A stretch of 64,000 nucleotides of DNA from WQXF01 sp031552825 (lineage in GTDB: Bacteria; Bacillota; Clostridia; Christensenellales; Aristaeellaceae). Below the pieces are notes generated by a model. The model did no database searches and was not told the DNA's origin. It was given only the letters and a program-made list of their open reading frames with translations. Location: contig JAVBMD010000016.1 in NCBI GenBank assembly GCA_031552825.1, positions 1 to 64,000 of the forward strand, given 5' to 3'. The position numbers and the translations under genes were made by a program. Below, piece by piece: positions 41,890 to 51,700 of the stretch. How positions within the stretch are numbered: position 1 is the first letter of the stretch; the number at the start of each line of letters is the position of its first letter.

Positions 41890-44271
41890 CTACACCACCG
41901 CCGTTCCCTCGGTCGCCTCGCTGATGCGGGTGATCGAGGTGATGTTGAGCACGAGGTTGGCGTCGGCGAACGAGGTCAGCGCCTCGAGCACGTACCCGCG
42001 CCCGGTAGCAAGCGAAGCGCCGTCGGCGATGGTGGTCAGCTCGAAGGTGACGTTGCCAGCCGTCAGGCCGCTGGGCAGCGTGTTTTCGGCGGTAACGATA
42101 AAGCCGCTATCCGGGTTGCGGAGCTGGAGTTGAATCTGTCCGTTGTTGGCGCTGCCCTTGCCGGTGTAGGTGCCGCTGATGCGCCAGCGGGTGGACTGCC
42201 CCTGCACGTTATTCTCGCGCAGCTTGCCGCCGACAAACATATCGGTCGCGTAGGCCTGCGATGAGCCGTAAGGCCATTTGGTGACCGGGTAGGCCGCTAC
42301 CGTGGGCGTGGCGCTGGCCAGCGGCAACGCGCGGGCGGTGATGGCGGTGAAGCCGGTCAGCGATAGGCCGGTGTAGGTGACTTTGACCTGCCCGGCGTTG
42401 TTGACACGGTAGCGGAAGGGGTTGAGCGCAGACGAGGTGTCCCCGCCGCCGTCGGAGTAGATGTTGTTGAGGCCGGGGAGGGCGGGGATGGCGAGCGGCG
42501 TGACGGCTAGGGTTTTGGGAGCGGTGAGCTTGTACAAGACCTGCACCGGCGTTCCGGCTGCATACTGTGCAGCAAGATAGGCTTTCCATGTTGCGATGTC
42601 AGCCATATCCGGGTAGCTAATTATTAAGTTTAGTGTATTCGCTGTATATATTCCTGCTACAAGATCGAAGTTAGCTACCGACACAGGCGAGAAAGTAGAG
42701 CACTTCGCCGTTGAAGGTGTGATTGTTTGCCCATAAAATCCATTAACAACAAATGTGTGCGATTTTCCAGCGTATAGTACCCAGTTTTCCGTTCCGGTTA
42801 GCGCTACTAGCTTAGCGGTATCGATGCTTGCGCCAGAGCGAAGGTCAATCGTTGCGGGGCTTGCCGCGTCCCAGCCCACAAGCGCCTCCGGCAGCGCCAC
42901 GGCGTAGGTGTTGCCGGTGTATGGCTCGTAGGTTGTAGCAACGGAACCGAATTCAAGCTGGATATTCCGAATGTAAAACGGCGTCACGCCCGATGTATCG
43001 TTTGTGTAGAAGTGGAACTCGGTGGCTTGAAAGGTCGGAACAGCAAACGAAAACTTTTGCCACGACGTAGTTAGTGCAAAATTTCCAGAAGCATTTCCGC
43101 ACTTTGCGTTTATCACTCGTGCGGCCTGCCCATAGCCCTCGAAACTAAACACAAGATTCTGACCAGCGAGATATCCATATCTTTGAGGCACTACAGATGC
43201 ACCGCTAAGGAATATGCCTCTGTTTGCGAGTGCGGTCGCAGGAGTTATTGTAAACAAGCCATCTACAAGCGTGTGTGTTGTATCTACATTGTTTGCCCAA
43301 TCATCTTTTGTGATGGCATTTTTCCCGCGCCGCGTCACATTCAGCGTACTTTTACCCGAAATAGGCCGCACATTATCCGGCGACGGATCGCCCGTCCCGC
43401 TCTGCGCCGCTACCAGTCTTGCCACCATATCCAACGGATACCCCGCGAAATACTCCGGCGCGGTGAGCTGCGAAATCGGCGCGGTGGTGCCGGGATACGT
43501 CCCCTGCACCTCGCCCGGCTTCCCCTCCTGCACGTTGAGATCGTACACCCGCGCCTGCGGCGTGCTGCCGGGCGCTTCCACGGACGAGGACGGCGTGCCG
43601 TAGGGGACACCGTTGGTGTTGCGGAAGGCGATGGTGGCGGCGAGGCCGGGGGTGCCGGTCGCGCCTGCTGGAATACCAAACGCGATCTGCTTGTGATCGC
43701 CCACGTCGGTAACGATTGCAGTCGGCGCGCTTCCGGCGGGAAGTCCGGTCGCCGTCGCCGTGAGCCCGTCGATGGATTCCACCGCCTTCTGCGCCTCCAC
43801 AGCAGCGGCCTCCGCGCGTTCTGCGTCGGAGGCCACTTGAAGCGATACCACATTAAAGTAGGTCATGCCCGGCGGGTCGGGCGGGTCGGAGGTTTCGAAG
43901 GTTTCTGCAATCTTAAACTGACCGGTCTCTGTCTGCCATACAAAATCATCCGATATCGCGCGTAGGCGTACTTTTACAATTCCATCGACCGAGGCCGGGA
44001 GCGCGCCGACGATCCACATCAGTTGTATGTTGTCCGGGTCAAACTGCGTAACCGACGGCGCTGCGGTGTCAAACAAATCGCCTTGCGTGTTCAGCGTGTC
44101 GACAAACCACTGCTTGCTAAGCATGTCAAACCCTTCGTATAACCGAGGCATCAAAAAGATTACAACCTCCGAATTGCGATCCGTCTCCACGCCGAGAAGC
44201 TTCGCCTCCTCGTTCGGGAAGATCATTTTTCGCCATTGTATGGTGATCGGCTGCCTGTACACGATTGTCAT
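41890..44271 (-). CDS. phage baseplate/receptor-binding (tail fibre) protein
   Basis: 793-residue structural protein. The N-terminal 130 residues resemble a baseplate upper protein attachment domain (BppU type). A helical Ala/Glu stretch (AERAEAAAVEAQKAVESIDG in part) and a short Gly-rich turn (GIPAGATGTPGL) follow. The remainder is several beta-rich modules, one recognisable as a carbohydrate-binding-like domain near residues 370-460. The DNA for the middle (about 42600-43330) is visibly AT-richer than the ends, suggesting module exchange. It probably recognises the host surface. Confidence 0.7.
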   Translation of the reverse strand: MTIVYRQPITIQWRKMIFPNEEAKLLGVETDRNSEVVIFLMPRLYEGFDMLSKQWFVDTLNTQGDLFDTAAPSVTQFDPDNIQLMWIVGALPASVDGIVKVRLRAISDDFVWQTETGQFKIAETFETSDPPDPPGMTYFNVVSLQVASDAERAEAAAVEAQKAVESIDGLTATATGLPAGSAPTAIVTDVGDHKQIAFGIPAGATGTPGLAATIAFRNTNGVPYGTPSSSVEAPGSTPQARVYDLNVQEGKPGEVQGTYPGTTAPISQLTAPEYFAGYPLDMVARLVAAQSGTGDPSPDNVRPISGKSTLNVTRRGKNAITKDDWANNVDTTHTLVDGLFTITPATALANRGIFLSGASVVPQRYGYLAGQNLVFSFEGYGQAARVINAKCGNASGNFALTTSWQKFSFAVPTFQATEFHFYTNDTSGVTPFYIRNIQLEFGSVATTYEPYTGNTYAVALPEALVGWDAASPATIDLRSGASIDTAKLVALTGTENWVLYAGKSHTFVVNGFYGQTITPSTAKCSTFSPVSVANFDLVAGIYTANTLNLIISYPDMADIATWKAYLAAQYAAGTPVQVLYKLTAPKTLAVTPLAIPALPGLNNIYSDGGGDTSSALNPFRYRVNNAGQVKVTYTGLSLTGFTAITARALPLASATPTVAAYPVTKWPYGSSQAYATDMFVGGKLRENNVQGQSTRWRISGTYTGKGSANNGQIQLQLRNPDSGFIVTAENTLPSGLTAGNVTFELTTIADGASLATGRGYVLEALTSFADANLVLNITSITRISEATEGTAVV

Positions 44272-45116
44272 TACGCCTTACCCTCCTCCCGCCATCCCCA
44301 CACATCAGGCGCGTATGGATTCGCGCCGCCGACCACCTCGACGCAAGACCACACTTTGTTCTTGTAACTCACTTTTGCCCCTAGGCCGTATGCGTCCTGC
44401 GCGCCAGTCGGCTGCACCCACTCCGGCACCGTTTCCGTTGGTTTGGTCTCGGGCGCGGCGGTTTGGTCGGATTCTCCCACGGCCTCCCATCCGTACACCC
44501 CCGGCTCCCACACATTCCCGCCCGCCGTGCTCTGCCAGCGCTTTCCGCTGTGGGATACCTTCGCGCCGAGCTCGTACGCGTCATGCGCGCCGATAGGCTG
44601 GCTCCACTGCGGCCATTCCTCCGCTGGGTCGCCGATCGGCGTCCACAGCGCCGGGGTTTTGTCGGGCGTCCAATCGGTCTGCGCGGTGTGTGCCTGTACG
44701 CAGCGATAAAGCCTGCCGCTGTAGCGCCGGATGTCGCGCACGGCGTAGTTGCCGTGCTCGTCCCACGCCACGAACACATCGGCGTGCTCGGTGATCGTCA
44801 CGTCGTCAATCTGCTCGGATTGCGCCATCGCGACAAACATAAGCGATGCCAGCGGCACGGCCTCTTCATAGGCGACCTGCGCGACGTTGATGATGTCGAG
44901 CTGAATCGCGGGCGCGATCGTCAGCCCTTCCAGCGTTACGCCGGTGTCCGGGTCCGTCCAGCGCATGCCCTCGGGGATCACGCGGTAACCCTCGATAAAT
45001 GCCCGGCTTTTGCCGTCAAAAAAACTGGATGCGTCTTCCCACGCGATCCAGTCTTCATTGCCGTAATTCGTCGAATGGCACCGGAAAATATTATCCAAGT
45101 ACAGAATCCTGCTCAT
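44271..45116 (-). CDS. phage tail protein with carbohydrate-binding modules (CBM5/12-like)
   Basis: 281-residue protein. After an N-terminal domain of about 115 residues come three related modules, recognisable by repeated W/Y and GA motifs: VFVAWDEHGNYAVRDI with YRCVQAHTAQTDWTP, then QPIGAHDAYELGAKVSHSG, and QPTGAQDAYGLGAKVSYKN with VWSCVEV. These look like chitin/N-acetylglucosamine-binding type 5/12 modules. Likely binds wall or glycan receptors at the baseplate. Its stop codon overlaps the next gene's start. Confidence 0.72.
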   Translation of the reverse strand: MSRILYLDNIFRCHSTNYGNEDWIAWEDASSFFDGKSRAFIEGYRVIPEGMRWTDPDTGVTLEGLTIAPAIQLDIINVAQVAYEEAVPLASLMFVAMAQSEQIDDVTITEHADVFVAWDEHGNYAVRDIRRYSGRLYRCVQAHTAQTDWTPDKTPALWTPIGDPAEEWPQWSQPIGAHDAYELGAKVSHSGKRWQSTAGGNVWEPGVYGWEAVGESDQTAAPETKPTETVPEWVQPTGAQDAYGLGAKVSYKNKVWSCVEVVGGANPYAPDVWGWREEGKA

Positions 45117-45131
45117 TCGATGCTCTCCCTC

Positions 45132-45743
45132 CTATTCGCCCCACATTTTATAAACGTATAATCCGGTGGTTGCGCCCCAAGCCATCGCGCGCGTGCCAAC
45201 GTAATACGTACCCGTTAACCCTCGCACGTCCAACACTAACCTGCCCGAAATCGGCGCGCCGCCCGTGTTGCCTAGAATTTGATAAACCGGGAATATGTTG
45301 AGGTTGTTGGGGCTGCTCCAGTCTACGTTAAAGTCCGGGTTTTTCGAGACACCGAACAAACCGGAACTGTTATTGTACGCGTTGTAGTCGCTGGTGAAAT
45401 AATAATCAGCGTACAGATAATTGATATTCGTCAGATCGATCATGCCCGCCGTATGCAGCGCGATCGATCCGAGGTTCACGCCCAGCCCAAGGGTTGTATG
45501 CATTCCATATGCATATTGTGAGCTGGCCGTAAACCCGATTGCCGAATCGTTAATGACGTACCCGCCGGTCGTCGCGGGGTATTCGTTTCCTTCGTTGTAC
45601 AGCGGCACCTCGCCTTGGATCGGGATCCACATCACGCCGTTCCAGCGGTACACGCCGCACAGGATCCACGCGCTGCCATTCCAGCGGTACAGGTAGCATT
45701 CCTGCCATGCGCTGCCGTTCCAGCGCCGTACCTTGCTGGGCAA
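45132..45743 (-). CDS. small phage tail-tip protein with RWNGSAW repeats
   Basis: 203-residue protein. The N-terminus has three copies of a Trp-rich unit (RRWNGSAWQE, YRWNGSAWI, YRWNGVMWIP), which recur in minor tail proteins of Gram-positive phages. The rest is an uncharacterised Tyr/Asn/Gly-rich domain. TTG start at 45743, eight bases after AAAGGAGG. Function inferred from location only. Confidence 0.65.
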   Translation of the reverse strand: MPSKVRRWNGSAWQECYLYRWNGSAWILCGVYRWNGVMWIPIQGEVPLYNEGNEYPATTGGYVINDSAIGFTASSQYAYGMHTTLGLGVNLGSIALHTAGMIDLTNINYLYADYYFTSDYNAYNNSSGLFGVSKNPDFNVDWSSPNNLNIFPVYQILGNTGGAPISGRLVLDVRGLTGTYYVGTRAMAWGATTGLYVYKMWGE

Positions 45744-45758
45744 ATCGCATCGCCTCCT

Positions 45759-46709
45759 TTAAACCGGCTTCAGCCAGAGCTGCCCGACGTAAGCGCCCGC
45801 GCCCGGCGTGGCCGACTGATAGAGGATTTGTGGAATGATCTGCGGCGCGTCGCCTCCGCGAAAATCAAGAAGCGCACCATCATTTACAAATTCGATCCAG
45901 TGGCCTACGGGCAGGCTCTTCACCGGATCCGCGCCAAATGCGGCCGTGCAGGCCACGCCGTTTACCGCGAACGTGTCCCCTGCTTGAAACGCCGCGGTGA
46001 TCTTGGCTTTCCCCACGCGTCCGTCGCCTGTAAAGTTATGTACCTTTGCGGCAGTGCGTTGGTGCGTGAACGTGTTTACTGCGCCATCGTCAATAATATC
46101 CTGTATCATGCCGTACAGCAGCCCGGCCACGTCCTCGTTCAGCAAGTCCTCCATCTGCGCGTACAACTCGTCAAATTTCGCTGTATACTGTGCAAATACC
46201 GATTCCGTATCCAGCGGCGGGATCGCCGTCACAAAGCCGCAAACCGCCTGATTCGGGCGTTCGTCCGTAATTACGGATTGGGTGATTCCCGCGGCGTTTC
46301 GGGCGATAAATATCTGTGCAACGCTGATCTCTTTCGCGTCCGTGTTGTTCTGTAGCGACGGCGGCATCGCCGTCGCAGACGCGGTACCTGCTTTGAGATA
46401 AATCGTAATATTACGATTAACATAATCACATCGGATTACCACGCGGAAAATCTGATCCAGCGTGCCGTTCGGCGGCGGCACGGTAAAAGTAACCGGCATT
46501 TCGTTTGCGCCAATTCTCCCGTCGATTACGCAGCGTCCCGGTGCCGCGCTCAGATTCCATCCACCGGCAGCAGACACAAAAAAACCCGCATCCGGCTGCG
46601 GGCTGACGCCTGTCGTTAATACCGTGCGGATCATCTCCGCTAAACCGTCCGCGTTGTGTTTTCGGTCTCCGTTTACGCTGTTAAACGGTATAAACAGCTC
46701 CAGATCCAT
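45759..46709 (-). CDS. phage baseplate or minor tail protein
   Basis: 316-residue protein starting MDLELFIPFNSVNGDRKHNADG. The first 140 residues, with GRCVIDGRIG and QIFIARNAAG, resemble the N-terminal domain of minor structural proteins placed after the Gp37-like protein in related siphoviruses. The C-terminal part (VHNFTGDGRVGKAKITA) looks like a ligand-binding or trimerising module. I do not recognise a named family. Confidence 0.6.
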   Translation of the reverse strand: MDLELFIPFNSVNGDRKHNADGLAEMIRTVLTTGVSPQPDAGFFVSAAGGWNLSAAPGRCVIDGRIGANEMPVTFTVPPPNGTLDQIFRVVIRCDYVNRNITIYLKAGTASATAMPPSLQNNTDAKEISVAQIFIARNAAGITQSVITDERPNQAVCGFVTAIPPLDTESVFAQYTAKFDELYAQMEDLLNEDVAGLLYGMIQDIIDDGAVNTFTHQRTAAKVHNFTGDGRVGKAKITAAFQAGDTFAVNGVACTAAFGADPVKSLPVGHWIEFVNDGALLDFRGGDAPQIIPQILYQSATPGAGAYVGQLWLKPV

Positions 46710-46721
46710 ATTGCCCCTCCT

Positions 46722-47822
46722 TTATGCCGTTTTGAGCTTGATTTTTTCGCTTAGCGTCGGCAGTTCTTTTCCCAACTGCACGTGTAAGGTATACACGCCG
46801 TCCTCGTAGTCGTTGGTCATTTCCTGTACGCGCATATCGTCCTGCGCGGCATATCGCTCGTCGCGAAAGGTGACCCAGTCGCCGAACGCGTAATCTCTCC
46901 CCAACGCATACAGTTGATTTTCAACGATCACCTGCCCGTTGCACGCCGCCACGCTCTCCGTCTTTGCCAGATATTCGTTCCCTTCCTGTTCCAGCACGGC
47001 TCGGTATTCCTCATCGGTAAGCGTGCGGCTCTCCGTTCCCTCCGTAACGCTGCGGGTTTTGCCTGATATGTGTACCGCTTCCCGGCGCGCCTCACCCGCT
47101 GCCGACGTCGCGCCCACCGTTACCACCATGCGCTGCGCGCCCTCCTCGCTCGGCTGCTCGCCCAGCACATATACCACATTTTTATAGTTGTTTTCCGATT
47201 TGGTGTATTCAATTGCCTGTATATTTTCCAGCTGCGGCGAAAACAGTACCGGCAACGCGGATGCCGCCGTGTGATCCGCTCCCTCGTATATTTCCACCGT
47301 AATCCGCCGCGTGCTGATGTCCATCGTGCTGCGCATCCCAAGCCCTGACGCTTTGCAAATCGATAACACCGCCTCGGCCAGCTCCATCGGCTCGCTCTCG
47401 TACTCTATTTCCTTGCCAATGTCCGGCGATACAAGGCCAAAGTTTTGTATCGGGCGTCCGCCCGCGCCAAGTATCGGCTGCGCGAGCTGCGCGATCACGG
47501 TGCCCGCGCGCCCGGAAAGCATCCCGGCCGTGGTAATGCTCCGCGTTTCCAGTAGCTTGCTCCCCGACCATCCCGTCGCCTCGATCAGGCTGCCTTTATC
47601 GTCCTTATCGTTGATGCTGATCGTGTCGATGATGTACACCTCTTGCTCCGTCCCTAACCAAATCACCGCCCCCACGGTCAGCAGCCCGGAGGCCGCCGCG
47701 GCGGAAGCGGTGATGGTGATTTCCCCGTGGTCGTCGTAGCGACGCGTGCTCATCATCGTTGCGAAATCGTCCAATATCCCCACAAATTCATGCGTCTCGC
47801 GCGCAAAGATCCATATCTCCAT
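46722..47822 (-). CDS. Gp37-like siphovirus baseplate protein
   Basis: 366-residue protein matching the siphovirus ReqiPepy6 Gp37-like family. It opens IFARETHEFVGILDDFATM and contains LIEATGWSGSKLLETRSIT and a late VENQLYALGRDYAFGDWVTF segment. It acts as tail-tip/baseplate hub in the place of a Tal protein, between Dit and the receptor module. Three bases separate it from the Dit gene. Confidence 0.78.
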   Translation of the reverse strand: MEIWIFARETHEFVGILDDFATMMSTRRYDDHGEITITASAAAASGLLTVGAVIWLGTEQEVYIIDTISINDKDDKGSLIEATGWSGSKLLETRSITTAGMLSGRAGTVIAQLAQPILGAGGRPIQNFGLVSPDIGKEIEYESEPMELAEAVLSICKASGLGMRSTMDISTRRITVEIYEGADHTAASALPVLFSPQLENIQAIEYTKSENNYKNVVYVLGEQPSEEGAQRMVVTVGATSAAGEARREAVHISGKTRSVTEGTESRTLTDEEYRAVLEQEGNEYLAKTESVAACNGQVIVENQLYALGRDYAFGDWVTFRDERYAAQDDMRVQEMTNDYEDGVYTLHVQLGKELPTLSEKIKLKTA

Positions 47823-47824
47823 AG

Positions 47825-48700
47825 CTACACCCCCAGATACCCCGGCACGTAATGCACAGTGATGTCGAGACCCTCCGCGCCGCTGTCCGCGTCATAGCGC
47901 AGCAGGTTATCGCCTGGTACCAGCCGCAGAAAGGCAAAATTCGGATCCGCGATGTCCATATACCGCATCGCGTTTTCGTCGCTCGCGCTTCCGGCTCTGC
48001 GCAATAGCGCGAACATCTCGCCATATCCCGTGCCGATCGTCAGCTTGTCCCCGCCGTGCATTTCCAACTTCACCCGCATGCGCTTGAACGTCGTCACGCT
48101 GGAAATCGATGGGTTCAGCACCGTATGCGCCGCCGCGATTTCGATGCGCATGCCCACTGTCGCCTGCCCCGGGTTCACCATATTGACGATCTGCGCGGTG
48201 TCCCGCTCGCCGAAGGAGATGCCCTCCTCCGGTACGTCCAGCGGCCATTCGAAAAGATCCGTCCATGTCGCCATTTCCCTGCGCTGTGCGGCGCTGTCCA
48301 TCCAGTAAGGCGCGGGTGCGATCAGGTCTACCGTGAAGCTGTCGCCGCCGCGCCGTTCAAATGCCGGTGCTTCCTCAATCTCGCAGTTGATTCTTCGCTC
48401 AAAACTGCCCCGCTGGAGCGTCAGCACGCCTTTCAGCTTTGGATCCATCACCTGCAGCAGCGCGAGCCGCGTAGCGATCACGTTTCGTATGATTTTGCAC
48501 CCCAGCGTGATGCTGCGCGGTTTAAGCTGGCTGCTGACCGGCGTGCCTCCGTCCTGCCCGTACTGCGTCACCAGCTGTACGTCGGCCTGCAGGCCGTGGA
48601 TGCCATCCGCTTCTTTGAGGAGGATGTCTGCGCCGCGCAGGTCGTCGTCTGTCGCGAAGGTCACCGACCCGCCCGCGCTGTTTGTGTAGATCAGCTTCAC
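47825..48700 (-). CDS. phage distal tail protein (Dit)
   Basis: 291-residue distal tail protein forming the hexameric ring at the tail end. It begins with a GTG start and MKLIYTNSAGGSVTF, shows the LKPRSITLGCKI and FERRINCEIEEAPAFERRGG segments of the family, and ends in the beta-sandwich domain. It follows the tape measure gene by 14 bases, the standard order in siphoviruses. Confidence 0.82.
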   Translation of the reverse strand: MKLIYTNSAGGSVTFATDDDLRGADILLKEADGIHGLQADVQLVTQYGQDGGTPVSSQLKPRSITLGCKIIRNVIATRLALLQVMDPKLKGVLTLQRGSFERRINCEIEEAPAFERRGGDSFTVDLIAPAPYWMDSAAQRREMATWTDLFEWPLDVPEEGISFGERDTAQIVNMVNPGQATVGMRIEIAAAHTVLNPSISSVTTFKRMRVKLEMHGGDKLTIGTGYGEMFALLRRAGSASDENAMRYMDIADPNFAFLRLVPGDNLLRYDADSGAEGLDITVHYVPGYLGV

Positions 48701-48714
48701 GGCCTTCCTCCCCC

Positions 48715-51700
48715 CTATGCGTACCGTCCGGCTTTTTGCTGGGCTTTTGCCGATTCCCGAGCAATGTCCCGCGCCGTCGCGTTGCTTTTAGCATTGATCG
48801 TAAATTTATTGTAATTGGTCGTCGTTCCGCGCGTCTCCAGTGCGTCGGCTCTCGCCTCCGCCGAGCTCAGTTCAGCCAGAAAGGCGTTGAGCTTGACCGC
48901 CGCCGCCGTGATCGCCGCGTCGACCACGCCCACCAGCGCGTCAACTACGGATTGCTTCCCGGTCGTGATGGCGAGGGAGGTGGCGCTAATCACGGCGCCT
49001 CCTAACTGCGCCGATGGTGTTGTTGCCAGCCCTTTATTCTCCGTTATACCAAGTCCTACGCCTTCGGAATAATATTTGCCCGCTTCCTTGCCCTTCGTCG
49101 ATGGCGATTCTACCCCTAGACCGCCCCGCAAAGCGCCGTCGGTATCGCTTGCCAGTTGTGTTGCAGCGTCCGTTGCTTTTGCTGTTTCCGCCGTTATTCC
49201 TTCGCCAAGGCCGGCTGGCAACTCTTTTCCGATTTCTCCACCGATTTCCTTGATGCCCATTGCCTTTAACGATGTGGATAGCGCGCCGGAAAGCGCTGTT
49301 AAATCTAAATCTTCCGGCTTGATCTGCCCGCTGTCAAGCATGCCTTTTAGCACTTCCAGCACGGGGTTGCCCTCCATGCCCTTAATGCTTTCCAGCAGGC
49401 CATCGGAAATCATCTCCGGCAGCGTATCAAACAGATCCGGCACGGCATCCTCAAAATCGCCGGACTGAAACCCTGCGAATAGTTTTTCCGTGAATACCTT
49501 TGGATCCAGCGCCTCGATTTTATCGCCGAACAGTTTTTCCTGTTCGTTGATCGTCAGCACATCCTGCAAGGATTGCGCCAGCTGCTCCCGGTTTTTTTCG
49601 ATATCCTCCTTGCTGAGCGCCGCAAACCCGCCCTCGCCAATGATTTTCTTAAGCGAATAGGCGTCCAGTACCCGTTGCAGCTTCGCCACTTCTTCGGGAT
49701 ATTGCTTTACAATGCCGTCAAATAAGCCGGAAAGCTCCTGCGCGGTCTTTGTTTTTTCTGCCGCGATATCCGCAGCATTTGCTGCCAGTCTATTCGCTAG
49801 CTCTTGCCCCGCCATTTCACCTTTGAGAACGTCCCCGGTTTCGGCCGCCTCTGTAACGGCTTTGTTGTATTTTTCTAGTGCTTCTGCGTCCTTTTTTGCA
49901 CCTTCTTCTGCGGCTTTTTGCAGTCGCAGGTCGCCTTCGGTTAAGACAAAGGCCACGGCATCTGCCTGTGTTTTTTCGTTCGTAACGCCAGCCTTTACCA
50001 GCGTCACCGCCGATTCGCCTAGCTTTTTTTCGTCTTCTGTTAGAGAGCGCAGCTGCTCAACTACGCCGGTGATGCGCGTTTCAAGGTTCTCCAGCTGCGT
50101 TGCTTGTTCTCTGGTTACTTCGCCACCCTTTTTTTGTATGGAGGTCATAACAGCAACATACTCTGCCTCAAGATCTTTCAGCGTTGCCATTAAACCCTTC
50201 GATTTTTTCTTTTCACCATCGCTCATGGCTGCTTGCGCTTCTTCCGCATCCTTGAGCTCGATGTTTACCTGAGCGCCGAGATCCTTTTTTATATCCCTCA
50301 GCTCTTTTTTACTAAGCCCGTTGTCGAGCTTAGTTTCAAAGTTCGACCAAAGGGTATCGTAGGTCTGCCGGGTTTCCAGCACCATATCCACATAACCGGT
50401 GTACGTTCCCTTGCTCTCTGCGACGCTGTCCACAAAGCCCTGTATTTTTGCTTCATCGAGCTTGAGGCTAAATCCCTTGATCTCGGCGCTCAGGCGTGCT
50501 TCGCGCTTTTCCGCCGTTTCGCCATATTTTATCAGCGCCATCGTTACCGCGCCGATGCCTCCCGCCACCGCAAGCCATGGAGCCGCACTTCCGATCAGCG
50601 TTGCCACCGGACTACCGCTTCCCATGAATCTTTTTATTTCACCATACCCTCGCTTGAGGTCACCAATATTTTCAACCGTTTCGCCCAGTACCTTGAGCAA
50701 AGGCCCCGCCAGCGCTGCAGCGCCCGCAGAGAATAGCAAGTTGCTACGCGCCTTTTCATCCATCGCGGCAAATCGGTCGATCAGCCCGCCTACGAGATCC
50801 ATCGCTTTGTTCAGCGCAGGCATCGCCGCCTCGCCGAATTGCATAAACGCGTTCTGCGCCCGGTTCCCCAGCACTTTGAGCTTGGCGGCCGTGGTCTCGT
50901 TGCGCTTGTTCACCTCGTCCTGTAGCGCTGTATTCTCGTGCCATGCCCGGTTGGCCAGCGTGACCGCGTCGGCTACCATGTGGCTCGCGCCCGCTGCGCG
51001 CATCAGTGTGTCGCGCACGCGCACTTCTTTATAGCCTAAATTCTCCAGTACCAGCGCGAGGTTTCCGCCCGACTTCTCTACGCGGCCCAGTCCCTCGATA
51101 AACTTCACCGTCGCGCTGGCCGCGTCCTCGCCCCAGAGCTTAGTAAATTCCTTGGCCGACATGCCCGCAACCTTGGCATACTTGGCCATCGCCTTTTCGC
51201 CCTTTGCCGCCGCCATGTCCATGTTGAGCGCAACCTTGGAAAAAGCGGTGCCGCCCGCCTCCGCGTCTACGCCCACCGCGCGCAGCGCCGTGGCAAAGGC
51301 CATCGTGGATGCTTCGCTGTAGCCCACCTGCCGCCCCGCCGCCGCGATGCGCATGCCAAACTCGGTGATCTCGCTTTCCGAGGCCGCGTAATTGTTGCCC
51401 AGCGCCACGATGCTGCTGCCCAGCCGATCCACATTATCGATCGGCATGCCCGTGATGGCCGCGAAGCGCGCCATGCTGGTGGCGCCCTCGGTCGCCGCCA
51501 AATCGGTGGCCTGCCCCATCTTGAGCATCGTTTCGGAAAAATGGTTGATGTCCGGCGCCTTTACGCCCAGCTGTCCCGCCGCTTCGCCGACGGCGGCGAT
51601 CTCCTTCGCCGCGAACGGCATGCGGTTGGACATGTCGATCATGCCCTGCTTTATCGCGGCAAACTCCTCGGGCGTAGCCTCCACGGTCTTACGCACGCCC

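Noticed and set aside
42600..43330. Separate inserted gene in the AT-richer stretch
   Set aside because: The minus-strand frame of the tail protein is uninterrupted through it, so it is a domain exchange rather than an insertion.
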